DNA from: Desulfuromonadales bacterium
GTDB lineage: Bacteria; Desulfobacterota; Desulfuromonadia; Desulfuromonadales; BM103
NCBI GenBank assembly: GCA_030145205.1
Contig: JAQYVZ010000019.1
Coordinates: forward strand, 1-64,000
Length of the DNA stretch: 64,000 nucleotides
Reading direction: 5' to 3'
Every line of letters begins with the position of its first letter. The stretch's first letter is position 1. The notes under the pieces were generated by a model. That model saw nothing but the letters and a program-made list of their open reading frames with translations, made no database searches and was not told where the DNA came from. Positions 56,956 to 64,000 of this stretch are shown one piece after another. The translations under genes were made by a program, and so were the position numbers.

Positions 56956-58374
56956 TCACCCTTCAATAAACGCGACCGCGGCATCCATCAGAGTCTTCAG
57001 CTCCCGCTCACTGCGAGCTTCGGCGTACACCCGGACCACCGGCTCAGTCCCTGACTTGCGGAACAGGATCCAGGTCCAGTCTTCGAACAGCAGCTTGACG
57101 CCATCGGTGGTGATCACCCGATCGACCCGTTTGCCAGCCAGTTTTTCCGGAGGGGACGCCAGCTTCCCCCCGACAGCTTCCTCCAACTGGCGGGACAGAT
57201 GCAGGTTCTGCCGCGCCGTATGATACTCGCCGACGCGCTCGTAGAGATTAGCCAGCAGCTCACGGATCGACTTCCCCTCCACAGCGACCATCTCGGCGAC
57301 CAGCAGGCAGGCCAAGACACCATCCTTGTCCGGGACATGCCCGCGCATGCTCAGCCCGGCACTCTCTTCCCCGCCGATCACAATCTCACCATCGCGGATA
57401 AATTCACCGATATACTTAAACCCAACCGGGGTCTCCCGCACAGCGTAACCGTGATGGGCCGCAACAGCATCCAGGAAATGCGAGGTGGCTACGGAACGCG
57501 CGGCGTCACCCTTCTCGCCCCGTTTCAGGAGGTAATCATAGAGCAGTGCGAGAATGTAATTCGGTTCAATGAAGGTCCCGTCAGCGTCGACGATGCCATA
57601 CCGGTCAGCGTCTCCGTCCGTAGCCAGACCAAGGGTGACTTGAGGGTTGCCCTTGACCTGGGCGATCAAGTCCCCCAGATGTGCTTCGGAGGGGTCGGGA
57701 GAGACACCACCGAAGTAAGGGTCACGCTGACTGTTGATCGTCTGGACCATGAGCCCGGCCTCAACCAGTAAGGCATCGACATAATCACGACCGGCACCGA
57801 ACATGGGGTCGACAATCACGGTCATGCCGGAGCGCCCGATCGCATCAAGGTCAACCTTGCTGCGGATCGCGTCGAGATAATCCGGTTTCGGGTCAATCTC
57901 GGCAACCAAACCGGAGCGAACAGCCTGATCAAGAGGCATGTCGCGATAACAGACTTCCCCGAGCATAGCGTTGGCCCGCTGCTCAATGTCGGCCGTGGTT
58001 TCCGGGAGCGCCGGCCCGCCCCAGGAGGGCGAGAACTTGATACCGTTGTATTCATGCGGATTATGGCTGGCGGTAAAATTAATCGCCCCGCCGCAACCCC
58101 GCCGCAACAGTTCAAAAGCGATCACTGGTGTCGGTGCGTCGTCCTGACACAACAACGAAGGGACGCCAGCACCAGCCAGAATTCTGGCCGTTTCCCGGGC
58201 AAAGCGCTCACCAAAAAAACGGCTATCATGGCCAATCAGGACCCCCTTCTCCGCTTCTCCCACAGATTTGAGATGATCGGCGATTGCCTGGGTCACTACC
58301 CGGACATTTTCCAGGGTAAAATCCTCGGCCAGGACTCCGCGCCAGCCGGATGTGCCGAATTTGATCGGTTGCAT
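56956..58374 (-). CDS. phosphohexomutase (phosphoglucomutase/phosphomannomutase family)
   Basis: 472 residues, second member of the alpha-D-phosphohexomutase family here. FGTSGWRGVLAEDFT, the phosphoserine loop FTASHNPHEYNGIKFS, the metal loop DGDADRYG, the sugar loop GGEESAGLS and RKSGTEPVVRVYAE are intact. The DGDADRYG/GGEESAG pattern suits a phosphoglucomutase more than ManB, so glucose-1-phosphate for UDP-glucose is likely. Monocistronic between two dispersed repeats. Confidence 0.93.
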   Translation of the reverse strand: MQPIKFGTSGWRGVLAEDFTLENVRVVTQAIADHLKSVGEAEKGVLIGHDSRFFGERFARETARILAGAGVPSLLCQDDAPTPVIAFELLRRGCGGAINFTASHNPHEYNGIKFSPSWGGPALPETTADIEQRANAMLGEVCYRDMPLDQAVRSGLVAEIDPKPDYLDAIRSKVDLDAIGRSGMTVIVDPMFGAGRDYVDALLVEAGLMVQTINSQRDPYFGGVSPDPSEAHLGDLIAQVKGNPQVTLGLATDGDADRYGIVDADGTFIEPNYILALLYDYLLKRGEKGDAARSVATSHFLDAVAAHHGYAVRETPVGFKYIGEFIRDGEIVIGGEESAGLSMRGHVPDKDGVLACLLVAEMVAVEGKSIRELLANLYERVGEYHTARQNLHLSRQLEEAVGGKLASPPEKLAGKRVDRVITTDGVKLLFEDWTWILFRKSGTEPVVRVYAEARSERELKTLMDAAVAFIEG

Positions 58375-58406
58375 ATTCTTCTCTCCTTATTCACTTCAAC
58401 AGTCAT

Positions 58407-58463
58407 CCCCTCTCCCCTGGAGGACCCACAGGGCCTAAAGGAGAGGGATAGAGTGAGAGGGTC
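58407..58463. repeat. long-form dispersed repeat copy
   Basis: CCCCTCTCCCCTGGAGGACCC and AAAGGAGAGGGATAGAGTGA flank the ACCCACAGGGCCTAAAG block: the long form in reverse orientation, just before the YkgJ-like gene 3' end. Confidence 0.8.
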
Positions 58464-58749
58464 ATTCAGACTCTGGCTCACCATCCATCACGGGCTCCGG
58501 ATATTCCTCCACATCAGCCACATAAGGGCAGTCAGCAGGGAGATACCCTCTTTTCACCAGTTCAGGCGTCAACGGCACACAGCCGGGACGCTGGCGGGCA
58601 CGATCCGGGTAAACCTTGCAAAGGCAGGTCTGCAAATCGAGGTATTCACAAGGGACCTGCGTATAATAGATCTTCCCCTGAAAGTCGACCTTCTCATAGC
58701 AGCAGCGTCCGCAACGCTCACAGACTTTTTCCCATGCCTCGTCATTCAT
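58462..58749 (-). CDS. YkgJ-type cysteine-cluster protein (paralogue 2)
   Basis: 95 residues. KVCERCGRCCYEK near residue 8, VPCEYLD, CLCKVYP, GCVPL and LPADCPY repeat the Cys layout of the protein at 26103. ATG 58749 follows AGGGG; upstream starts in this frame give no family-like sequence. The acidic tail (EEYPEPVMDGEPESE) runs into the dispersed repeat at 58407. Cluster or zinc binding is likely, function unknown. Confidence 0.85.
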   Translation of the reverse strand: MNDEAWEKVCERCGRCCYEKVDFQGKIYYTQVPCEYLDLQTCLCKVYPDRARQRPGCVPLTPELVKRGYLPADCPYVADVEEYPEPVMDGEPESE

Positions 58750-58957
58750 CGTTGCCCCTGAACAATCATTATACCCGATGCCGTGAAGTTTGTGATTATA
58801 CCAAGAGTCACCCACTTCAGGGGCAATAAAGTCCTTTCACCTGCCGACAATGAAAAAACCTGTAAAAACATCCTTTCTCCCTTGACAGAAACAGCACAAA
58901 CAGAGTAGAAAGTGGAGTTTCAAGAATCAGTCATCGACGTAACAAAGGAGCAACCAC

Positions 58958-59236
58958 ATGCAGTGTCAAACCGTTCTTCCCGGTACCGAGTGTACTTTTT
59001 GGACAAAAAAAGGCTGTAGCGCCGAAGGTGGCAGCTGCCAGAACGTGATCGAGGAATGTGAAGGCTGCGAGCGCATCTTGGAAGGCAGTATCGGCCCCGT
59101 TTGCTCGGCCGCGCCCTCTCCCGTCAAAAAATGGATGTCCGGTCTTTGCAACTTCGCAACTCACCGCAAGGTTGAGATCAAGGTCGAAGAGCTCAAGATC
59201 AACCCGCTCAAAGCATCCAAGCGCGCCGGCCGCTAA
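58958..59236 (+). CDS. PxxKW family cysteine-rich protein
   Basis: 92 residues. CQTVLPGTECTFWTKKGCSAEGGSCQ, CEGCERI and the PSPVKKWMSGLCNFATH segment (P-x-x-K-W) identify the small family common in Desulfuromonadales and relatives, function unknown; nine Cys suggest metal or cluster binding. The C-terminal INPLKASKRAGR is also conserved. AAAGGAG precedes ATG 58958, and the strong terminator after it points to a separate, well-expressed transcript. Confidence 0.92.
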   Translation: MQCQTVLPGTECTFWTKKGCSAEGGSCQNVIEECEGCERILEGSIGPVCSAAPSPVKKWMSGLCNFATHRKVEIKVEELKINPLKASKRAGR

Positions 59237-59294
59237 ACCACTTTTCGTCAACACGGTTTTCCGGAACGGACTTTGGTCCGACCCAATCAAAAAA

Positions 59295-59329
59295 GAAACC
59301 CCGCTACTTCTGTGGCGGGGTTTCTTTTT
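59295..59329 (+). terminator. intrinsic terminator of the PxxKW gene
   Basis: GAAACCCCGC and GCGGGGTTTC with ten-base loop and TTTTT following. Confidence 0.92.
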
Positions 59330-59351
59330 CTTCAAAGCTTAATGATGGATG

Positions 59352-59474
59352 GTCACCCTCACCCCAACCCTCTCCTTTAGGCCCTGTGGGTCCGTCAAGG
59401 GAGAGGAAGTTAAACAGGTAAAGGCTCTAAGCAGGTTCCCTCTCCCCTGGCGGGAGAGGGTCAGGGTGAGGGGG
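59352..59474. repeat. inverted pair of dispersed repeat copies
   Basis: A long-form copy (59352-59409, with TTTAGGCCCTGTGGGTCCG) and a short-form copy (59437-59474) face each other. The pair lies between the PxxKW terminator and the small zinc protein, repeating the inverted-pair arrangement seen at 2972-3064. Confidence 0.8.
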
Positions 59475-59482
59475 CTAATGGT

Positions 59483-59668
59483 TTATCGACGAAACTGGCA
59501 GTCATACATCATGGCCAGCCGGCCCCGACTTGTCAGACATTCCGCACAGACCTGCCCTTCGTCATTAAACCGTTCCCTCGCCAGAAGCAGCCCGACCTGG
59601 ATTTCCGGGGAATCAGGCAACTCTTCCGGGTCGAACATCTGGCCGCAATGCAGGCACTCAACCATCAT
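59483..59668 (-). CDS. small CxxC/CxxC zinc-ribbon-like protein
   Basis: 61 residues with CLHCGQMF and CAECLTS, a likely zinc site, and an otherwise charged sequence (DPEELPDSPE). Its start codon overlaps the hemH stop (ATGA), so it is cotranscribed with hemH; the second ATG at 59665 has better spacing from GGAGG. No family known to me. Confidence 0.65.
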   Translation of the reverse strand: MMVECLHCGQMFDPEELPDSPEIQVGLLLARERFNDEGQVCAECLTSRGRLAMMYDCQFRR

Positions 59669-60639
59669 GCCTCCGTCAAACGTGTCGCCGCCAGGTCAGC
59701 CAGTGCCTGAAGGAAGTCATCATGATCATTCAACGACGGGCTGCGTTCAAATGCTGGCAGACCAGATTTTTCGGCATGCATCCGGAACTCGAAATCAATT
59801 TCCTGCAAAGTTTCAATATGATCCGAAACGAATGAGATCGGCACGATCAGCGCACCGGAGAAGCCCTCTTCCGCCGCCTGGTCAATCACATCGAGCGTAT
59901 CCGGTTCCATCCACTGCACCGGGCCGGTGCGGCTCTGAAAACCCAACTTCCAGGGATTGCCGTGGAGACGCTCCATAACGCCACGCACCGTACAGATGAC
60001 ATGGTCGAGATAGGGGTCGCCGCGATCGATGAATTTCTGCGGCAGGGCATGCGCCGAAAACAGGATCAGGGTTTCATTGCGTGCCAACTCGTGGAACTGC
60101 TCAAGGCCCTCGTGCACCCGTGCGGCCAGGGCGTCCAGATAGCCTGGCCAGTCATACCATTCCTTGATCACCCTGTACTCGAGCTCAGGATGAACAGCCT
60201 GCGCTGCACGCTCAAAGTCCTTGATGCTGCTGCCGGTGGTTGCACCGGTATAATGCGGATACATCGAAACAACAACGGCCTGTTCAATCCCGTCCGCCTT
60301 GATCTGGCGCAGCACATCTTCCGCCCGAGGCCGCCAGTAGCGCATCACCACGTAGGGTTTGACATGTTCACCAAGTCGCCTGGCAGCGCCCTCCGCCTGC
60401 TTTGTCGTCCACTCCAACTGCGGGGTTTTCCCGCCAATCGAAGCGTAATTGGCGCGGACACCGGGGGCCCGCAACCGGCTGATCAGCCACGCAAACGGCT
60501 TCTGAAGCACGCTGCCTGCCGGCAGCTGGATCAGGTCGCGGTCGGAGAACAGGTTGTAGAGAAACGGCTTGACCGCTTTCAGGGAATCAGGCCCGCCCAT
60601 GTTCAGCAGGATCAGCGCCGTTGGTTTATCAGGCTTCAT
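59665..60639 (-). CDS. hemH: ferrochelatase
   Basis: 324 residues. LLNMGGPDSLKAVKPFLYNLFSDRD opens the protein; the catalytic His is in ALVVSMYPHYTGATTGS-like SMYPHYTGATTGS and Glu in IVPISFVSDHIETLQEID. It inserts iron into protoporphyrin (or coproporphyrin) to make heme. It follows hemE by 50 bp. Confidence 0.96.
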   Translation of the reverse strand: MKPDKPTALILLNMGGPDSLKAVKPFLYNLFSDRDLIQLPAGSVLQKPFAWLISRLRAPGVRANYASIGGKTPQLEWTTKQAEGAARRLGEHVKPYVVMRYWRPRAEDVLRQIKADGIEQAVVVSMYPHYTGATTGSSIKDFERAAQAVHPELEYRVIKEWYDWPGYLDALAARVHEGLEQFHELARNETLILFSAHALPQKFIDRGDPYLDHVICTVRGVMERLHGNPWKLGFQSRTGPVQWMEPDTLDVIDQAAEEGFSGALIVPISFVSDHIETLQEIDFEFRMHAEKSGLPAFERSPSLNDHDDFLQALADLAATRLTEA

Positions 60640-60689
60640 CGTCTCTTACTCTTAGATACGTCTTTGTCGTTTTTGACTGGTACGTCCTG

Positions 60690-61718
60690 CTATTTACCGC
60701 TGAGACGATGAACGCACTCCACCATGAACTTGGCATGCTCGGGATCAACCGTCGGCAGGATGCCATGCCCCAGATTGAAGATGTGCCCAGGACGGCCAGC
60801 GTTCTCGTCGAGAATGCGCTTAACCTCGGTCTCGATGTGCGCCTTGGGTGCATAGAGCACTGTCGGGTCGAGATTGCCCTGCACGGCGATGTCCGGGCCG
60901 ATGATGTCGCGGGCCTGGCCAAGGTTGACGTGCCAATCGAGGCCCATAACGTCGGAACCAGCTTTGGCAACAGTGTCCAGCATGGTGCCGGAGCCCTTAA
61001 CAAAATGGATAATCGGCACGTTGGCACGATCAAGGCCATCGATCAGTTTCTTCGTGTACGGCAAGATGAAACGCTCATAGTCAAGCGGCGACATAATTCC
61101 ACCCCAGGTATCGAAAATCTGGATCACCTGGGCACCCGCCTTGATCTGGGCGTTGAGGTACAGGCGATCCATCTCGGTCACCTTCTCCATCAACTGGGCG
61201 TAGAGCTCAGGTGCGCCGTACATCATCCGCTTGATCTGCGCAAAATCCTTGCTGCCCTTGCCTTCGACCATATAGCACGCCAGCGTAAAGGGCGCACCGC
61301 CGAAGCCGATCAGTGGGACGCGGCCTTCAAACTCACGCCGCAGGATCTTGATCGTCTCCAGGACATAGGGAACGTCCTCTTCCATCTCCGGAATCCGTAG
61401 GGCATCCACGTCGGCCTGGGTTCGCACCGGATTCTCGAACACCGGGCCAGGCACGAAGTCAAGCTTCAGCCCCATCGGCTCGACCGGCGTCAGGATATCC
61501 GAAAAGAGAATCGCAGCGTCAGCATTCAGGTAGTCGATCGGCTGAATGGTAACTTCCGCAGCCAGTTCCGGCGTCTTGCACAGTTCGAGGAAGCTGACGT
61601 TCTTGCGCACGGCCATGTACTGGGGCAGGTAACGACCTGCCTGGCGCATCAGCCAAACCGGAGTATAGTCAGTCGCTTCACCGCGACACGCTTTCAAAAA
61701 TGTGTAGTCTGTCGACAT
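60690..61718 (-). CDS. hemE: uroporphyrinogen decarboxylase
   Basis: 342 residues. The N-terminal PVWLMRQAGRYLPQY with the Arg pair, ILFSDILTPVEPMG, and GFGGAPFTLACYMVEG are conserved HemE motifs. It decarboxylates uroporphyrinogen III to coproporphyrinogen III. AGGGAG precedes ATG 61718. It heads the hemE-hemH unit and is followed upstream by a radical SAM gene. Confidence 0.97.
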   Translation of the reverse strand: MSTDYTFLKACRGEATDYTPVWLMRQAGRYLPQYMAVRKNVSFLELCKTPELAAEVTIQPIDYLNADAAILFSDILTPVEPMGLKLDFVPGPVFENPVRTQADVDALRIPEMEEDVPYVLETIKILRREFEGRVPLIGFGGAPFTLACYMVEGKGSKDFAQIKRMMYGAPELYAQLMEKVTEMDRLYLNAQIKAGAQVIQIFDTWGGIMSPLDYERFILPYTKKLIDGLDRANVPIIHFVKGSGTMLDTVAKAGSDVMGLDWHVNLGQARDIIGPDIAVQGNLDPTVLYAPKAHIETEVKRILDENAGRPGHIFNLGHGILPTVDPEHAKFMVECVHRLSGK

Positions 61719-61794
61719 TGAATCAATCTCCCTAAAGTTAAAATATATGCCTTTGTCAGCGCCTGTATCAGAACACTGACTAGTTTTTGTCCGC

Positions 61795-62880
61795 TTATTC
61801 CTTCATCCGCTTCAAGGTCCGCTGCGGAATATAGTTACAGAAAGGCTCTTCGGCCATGTAGTCACCATAAACCGCATCGGCGCGGGCGCGGCAACCGCCG
61901 CAAACGTTGATAAATTCGCACTCGCCGCACTTGCCCGTATACTTACTGAAATCACGCAAATCGTTAAAGACCTTGGAGTTGAACCAGAGGTCCTTGAACG
62001 GCACCTGTTTGACGTTGCCAACCGAGGAGTGGAAATAGGAGCAAGGCTTCAGGTTGCCGAAGCAGTCGACCAGGCAAATTGTCTGGGCAGCAATACACCC
62101 TTTACCACCGCCCGTGGAAAAGGTCAGTGAACGACGCTTGAAATCGACACCTTCCGCCTTGGCCATCTGCGGCACGATCCGGTAATAATGTGGCGCGCAG
62201 GTCGGCCGCATCAGAATATCGTCCTCATGCTTCTCCTGCTCGTAATGCCACGCAAGGATTTCCTCGTAATCTTCCTTGGTAATCAGTTCATTCATGATCT
62301 CTTCGCCGCGACCGGTCGGCACAATCATAAACATGTACCAGGCCGTGGCGCCAATGCTCTTGGCCAACTTGAAGGTTTCACCGATATCTGCTTGATTCCG
62401 CTTGGTAAATGACGAGTTAACCAGAAACTTGATACCGTTCCGTTTCAATGTTTCCGCACCACGAATGGTGCCTTCGAAAGCACCTTCGCAATTCCGAAAA
62501 TCGTCATGAATAGCGGCGGTCGAGCCGTCCAGCGACAAGGAGACCATTTTGATGTCAGCCTCTATCATCTTGGCGCAAATCTCATCGGTGATCAGCGTCC
62601 CGTTGGTCGCCATACACATCCGCAGGCCCTGCTCGGTCCCATACCGGGCGATTTCAAAAATATCCTTGCGCAGCAAGGGTTCACCGCCTGACAACACCAT
62701 CACCGGCTTGCTGACTTCGCAGATGTCGTCAATCAGCTTGAATGCTTCTTCAGTCGTAAAATCACCAATGGACGAATCCATATCGGACGAGCAGCGGCAA
62801 TGCACGCAGCTCAAATTGCAACGCTGAGTGGTCTCCCAGGCAATCCATTTCGGGATAAATTCATCATTCTTTGAAATCAT
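61795..62880 (-). CDS. radical SAM/SPASM protein, AhbC/AhbD/NirJ-like
   Basis: 361 residues. The radical SAM CxxxCxxC is in [10 protein letters not shown] near residue 21; GGEPLLR binds SAM, and a C-terminal SPASM region carries further cluster Cys ([45 protein letters not shown]). This pattern matches the heme d1/alternative heme enzymes NirJ, AhbC and AhbD. Position next to hemE and hemH supports a tetrapyrrole substrate. Which one cannot be decided; with hemE/hemH present, a siroheme-derived product or a maturation role are both possible. Confidence 0.82.
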   Translation of the reverse strand: MISKNDEFIPKWIAWETTQRCNLSCVHCRCSSDMDSSIGDFTTEEAFKLIDDICEVSKPVMVLSGGEPLLRKDIFEIARYGTEQGLRMCMATNGTLITDEICAKMIEADIKMVSLSLDGSTAAIHDDFRNCEGAFEGTIRGAETLKRNGIKFLVNSSFTKRNQADIGETFKLAKSIGATAWYMFMIVPTGRGEEIMNELITKEDYEEILAWHYEQEKHEDDILMRPTCAPHYYRIVPQMAKAEGVDFKRRSLTFSTGGGKGCIAAQTICLVDCFGNLKPCSYFHSSVGNVKQVPFKDLWFNSKVFNDLRDFSKYTGKCGECEFINVCGGCRARADAVYGDYMAEEPFCNYIPQRTLKRMKE

Positions 62881-62937
62881 TTTTACCTCACTCTATTTCG
62901 ACAGGCCAGTTGGCCTGCAAACGAATAAAATCCGTTC

Positions 62938-63651
62938 TTACTGTTCCAATTTTGCCAGCACACTTTCAACGACGGCATCAATGCGCGACTGATCACGTTC
63001 AAGGATATTGATAAAACGCATCCCGGTCGGAATACGACCTTGGTCATCTGCACAGCCGGCCCAGACGACTTCAGCAAGGCCGCAGATGATCCCCTGCTTG
63101 TCGCCAATCGACAGAAACAGCAAGAGCAGGTCCGCGGGTTCAGACGGTTCATTAATCGGCAGACGCAAGCCGCCTCCCGCAAGGTTGATCGGGTATTTGA
63201 CAAACTCTGTCAAGTCAGCCGCCGAGACACCAGCCTTCAGTTTTGCAAGCATTTCCTGCCACTTGGCACGCATCTCGGCGAGGCCCTGACCGGTCCGTTC
63301 AATACCCACCCAAGCGTTCACATCCACCCTGCGGTACATCCGGCGGGAAATAAACTGCAGGTTGCCTTCATACTTTAAACGGATGTCTTTTTGACTGGTT
63401 CTTTCCTGAAAAGAAGCCCTGAGATTCAGGCCCATGCCGTTGTGGTCCGTCAGCAGCTCAAACATCATCCCTTCTTCGAAAGGGTATGCCGTGGCTGCGT
63501 CGGAACCATAAGGCAGGGAGAGATCAAGATGGTCAGCGCTACCCCTCATGGCGTAGGTCGTGATCGAGTCGATCGCCTCGCGTTCCTCCTCGGCAAAAAC
63601 CCGCTTCAGGAACACCTTCTGCCCATTTGAAAAGTATTTGCTATACGACAT
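62938..63651 (-). CDS. PilZ domain protein
   Basis: 237 residues: an N-terminal YcgR-like region (about 1-100) and a PilZ domain from RRMYRRVDV (the RxxxR c-di-GMP motif) to INLAGGGLRL (the second motif, D/N-x-S-x-x-G-like). Probably a cyclic di-GMP receptor controlling motility or surface polymers. The diguanylate cyclase at 20247 could supply the signal. It precedes the radical SAM gene by 57 bp. Confidence 0.88.
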   Translation of the reverse strand: MSYSKYFSNGQKVFLKRVFAEEEREAIDSITTYAMRGSADHLDLSLPYGSDAATAYPFEEGMMFELLTDHNGMGLNLRASFQERTSQKDIRLKYEGNLQFISRRMYRRVDVNAWVGIERTGQGLAEMRAKWQEMLAKLKAGVSAADLTEFVKYPINLAGGGLRLPINEPSEPADLLLLFLSIGDKQGIICGLAEVVWAGCADDQGRIPTGMRFINILERDQSRIDAVVESVLAKLEQ

Positions 63652-63692
63652 GAGCTGATACCATAGAGATCTCGAAAAAAAACCGTCTCAAT

Positions 63693-64000
63693 TTATGCAC
63701 CCGGCTCCAGAAAGCCGGTACCACACACCTGTTCCTCGATCTGATGGGCAATTTCATCGGCCGTACGGCCCTGCCCTGGCACCACCAGATCAGCATAACG
63801 CTGGTAGAGTGGTTGTCGACGCCGGTAGAGGTCCAGGTAGGTTTCACCGGGATCCACAACGACTCCGCGCGTGTCCATATCCCGAACACGTGCCTCCAGC
63901 GTATCGACAGGCACATCAATATAAACCAGCCGCCCCAGCGACTGCAAACGCTGCATAGCGGACTCACTGTAAACGGCTGAACCGCCGGTGGCGATTACCG
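63693..64000 (-). CDS. shikimate kinase-like protein, 5' end outside the window
   Basis: The last 102 residues of a P-loop kinase: VIATGGSAVYSESAMQRL (Asp/Gly-rich Walker-B-equivalent region), LVYIDVPVDTLEARV, then YLDLYRRRQPLYQRYADLVV. These are the middle and end of shikimate kinase (AroK). The Walker A loop lies outside. Gluconate kinase is less likely. It is followed by the PilZ gene. Confidence 0.75.
   Translation of the reverse strand, partial: VIATGGSAVYSESAMQRLQSLGRLVYIDVPVDTLEARVRDMDTRGVVVDPGETYLDLYRRRQPLYQRYADLVVPGQGRTADEIAHQIEEQVCGTGFLEPGA

Overview
The window is a chromosomal segment of roughly mid-50s percent GC whose gene content points to an anaerobic, respiratory deltaproteobacterium of the Desulfuromonadales type (Desulfuromonas/Pelobacter/Geobacter relatives). 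The evidence is the pairing of a class I fumarase, B12-dependent ribonucleotide reductase, the 180-kDa NAD-glutamate dehydrogenase, system II cytochrome c maturation (ResB/CcsB), a PxxKW cysteine-rich protein and the mercury-methylation genes hgcAB. The taxonomic call is inference from content, not from a marker search.

Layout. 1-21.3 kb is one long minus-strand run of housekeeping genes: a DUF945 protein cut by the window edge, a GIY-YIG protein, tmRNA with smpB, RseC-like and DUF502 membrane proteins, an amidohydrolase, panB-panC-panP (pantothenate with its own beta-alanine supply), a flavin reductase, giant NAD-GDH, a parvulin, rsmA, a DUF2062 protein, tsaD, PhoH/PIN, a cysteine-desulfurase-like enzyme and a GAF-GGDEF diguanylate cyclase. 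21.6-27.8 kb is on the plus strand: nrdJ behind a promoter with tandem NrdR-like boxes, several small hypothetical proteins, a DksA-like zinc-finger protein, a YkgJ-type cysteine-cluster protein and an MFS transporter. 27.8-30.4 kb is a gene-poor patch with two lipoproteins, one carrying an intein-like Hint domain. 30.4-33.2 kb holds TPR-ccsB-resB. 34-39.4 kb is cysE-iscR-iscS-iscU-mnmA-mtaB (cysteine, Fe-S and tRNA thiolation) behind an IscR-type palindrome, followed by ilvA. fumA (plus) converges on hgcB-hgcA (minus). 44.6-53.8 kb contains a thioesterase, mutM, an orphan OppC permease and a nucleotide-sugar cluster (manC, manB, UDP-glucuronate epimerase, galE, ugd). 54-56.7 kb is an FmdB protein and a lexA-X-dinB SOS cassette with an evident LexA operator. 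The right end has a second phosphohexomutase, a PxxKW protein, hemH/hemE with a radical SAM/SPASM enzyme, a PilZ protein and a cut shikimate-kinase-like gene.

The main discovery candidate is hgcA. The conserved N-terminal HgcA sequence continues upstream of the first usable in-frame start, reaches an in-frame UGA directly after a Cys codon, and beyond it an ATG with a good ribosome-binding site. Immediately 3' of the UGA is a stem of eight pairs with a GGU loop 18 nt away, which fits a bacterial SECIS element. I therefore annotate hgcA from 44492 as a candidate selenoprotein. Other notable items are the Hint lipoprotein, the NrdR/IscR/LexA operators, a 22-bp perfect inverted repeat, a relic of an MBL-fold RNase at the manC promoter, and a dispersed palindromic repeat family that ends up in gene 3' ends and forms at least one terminator.
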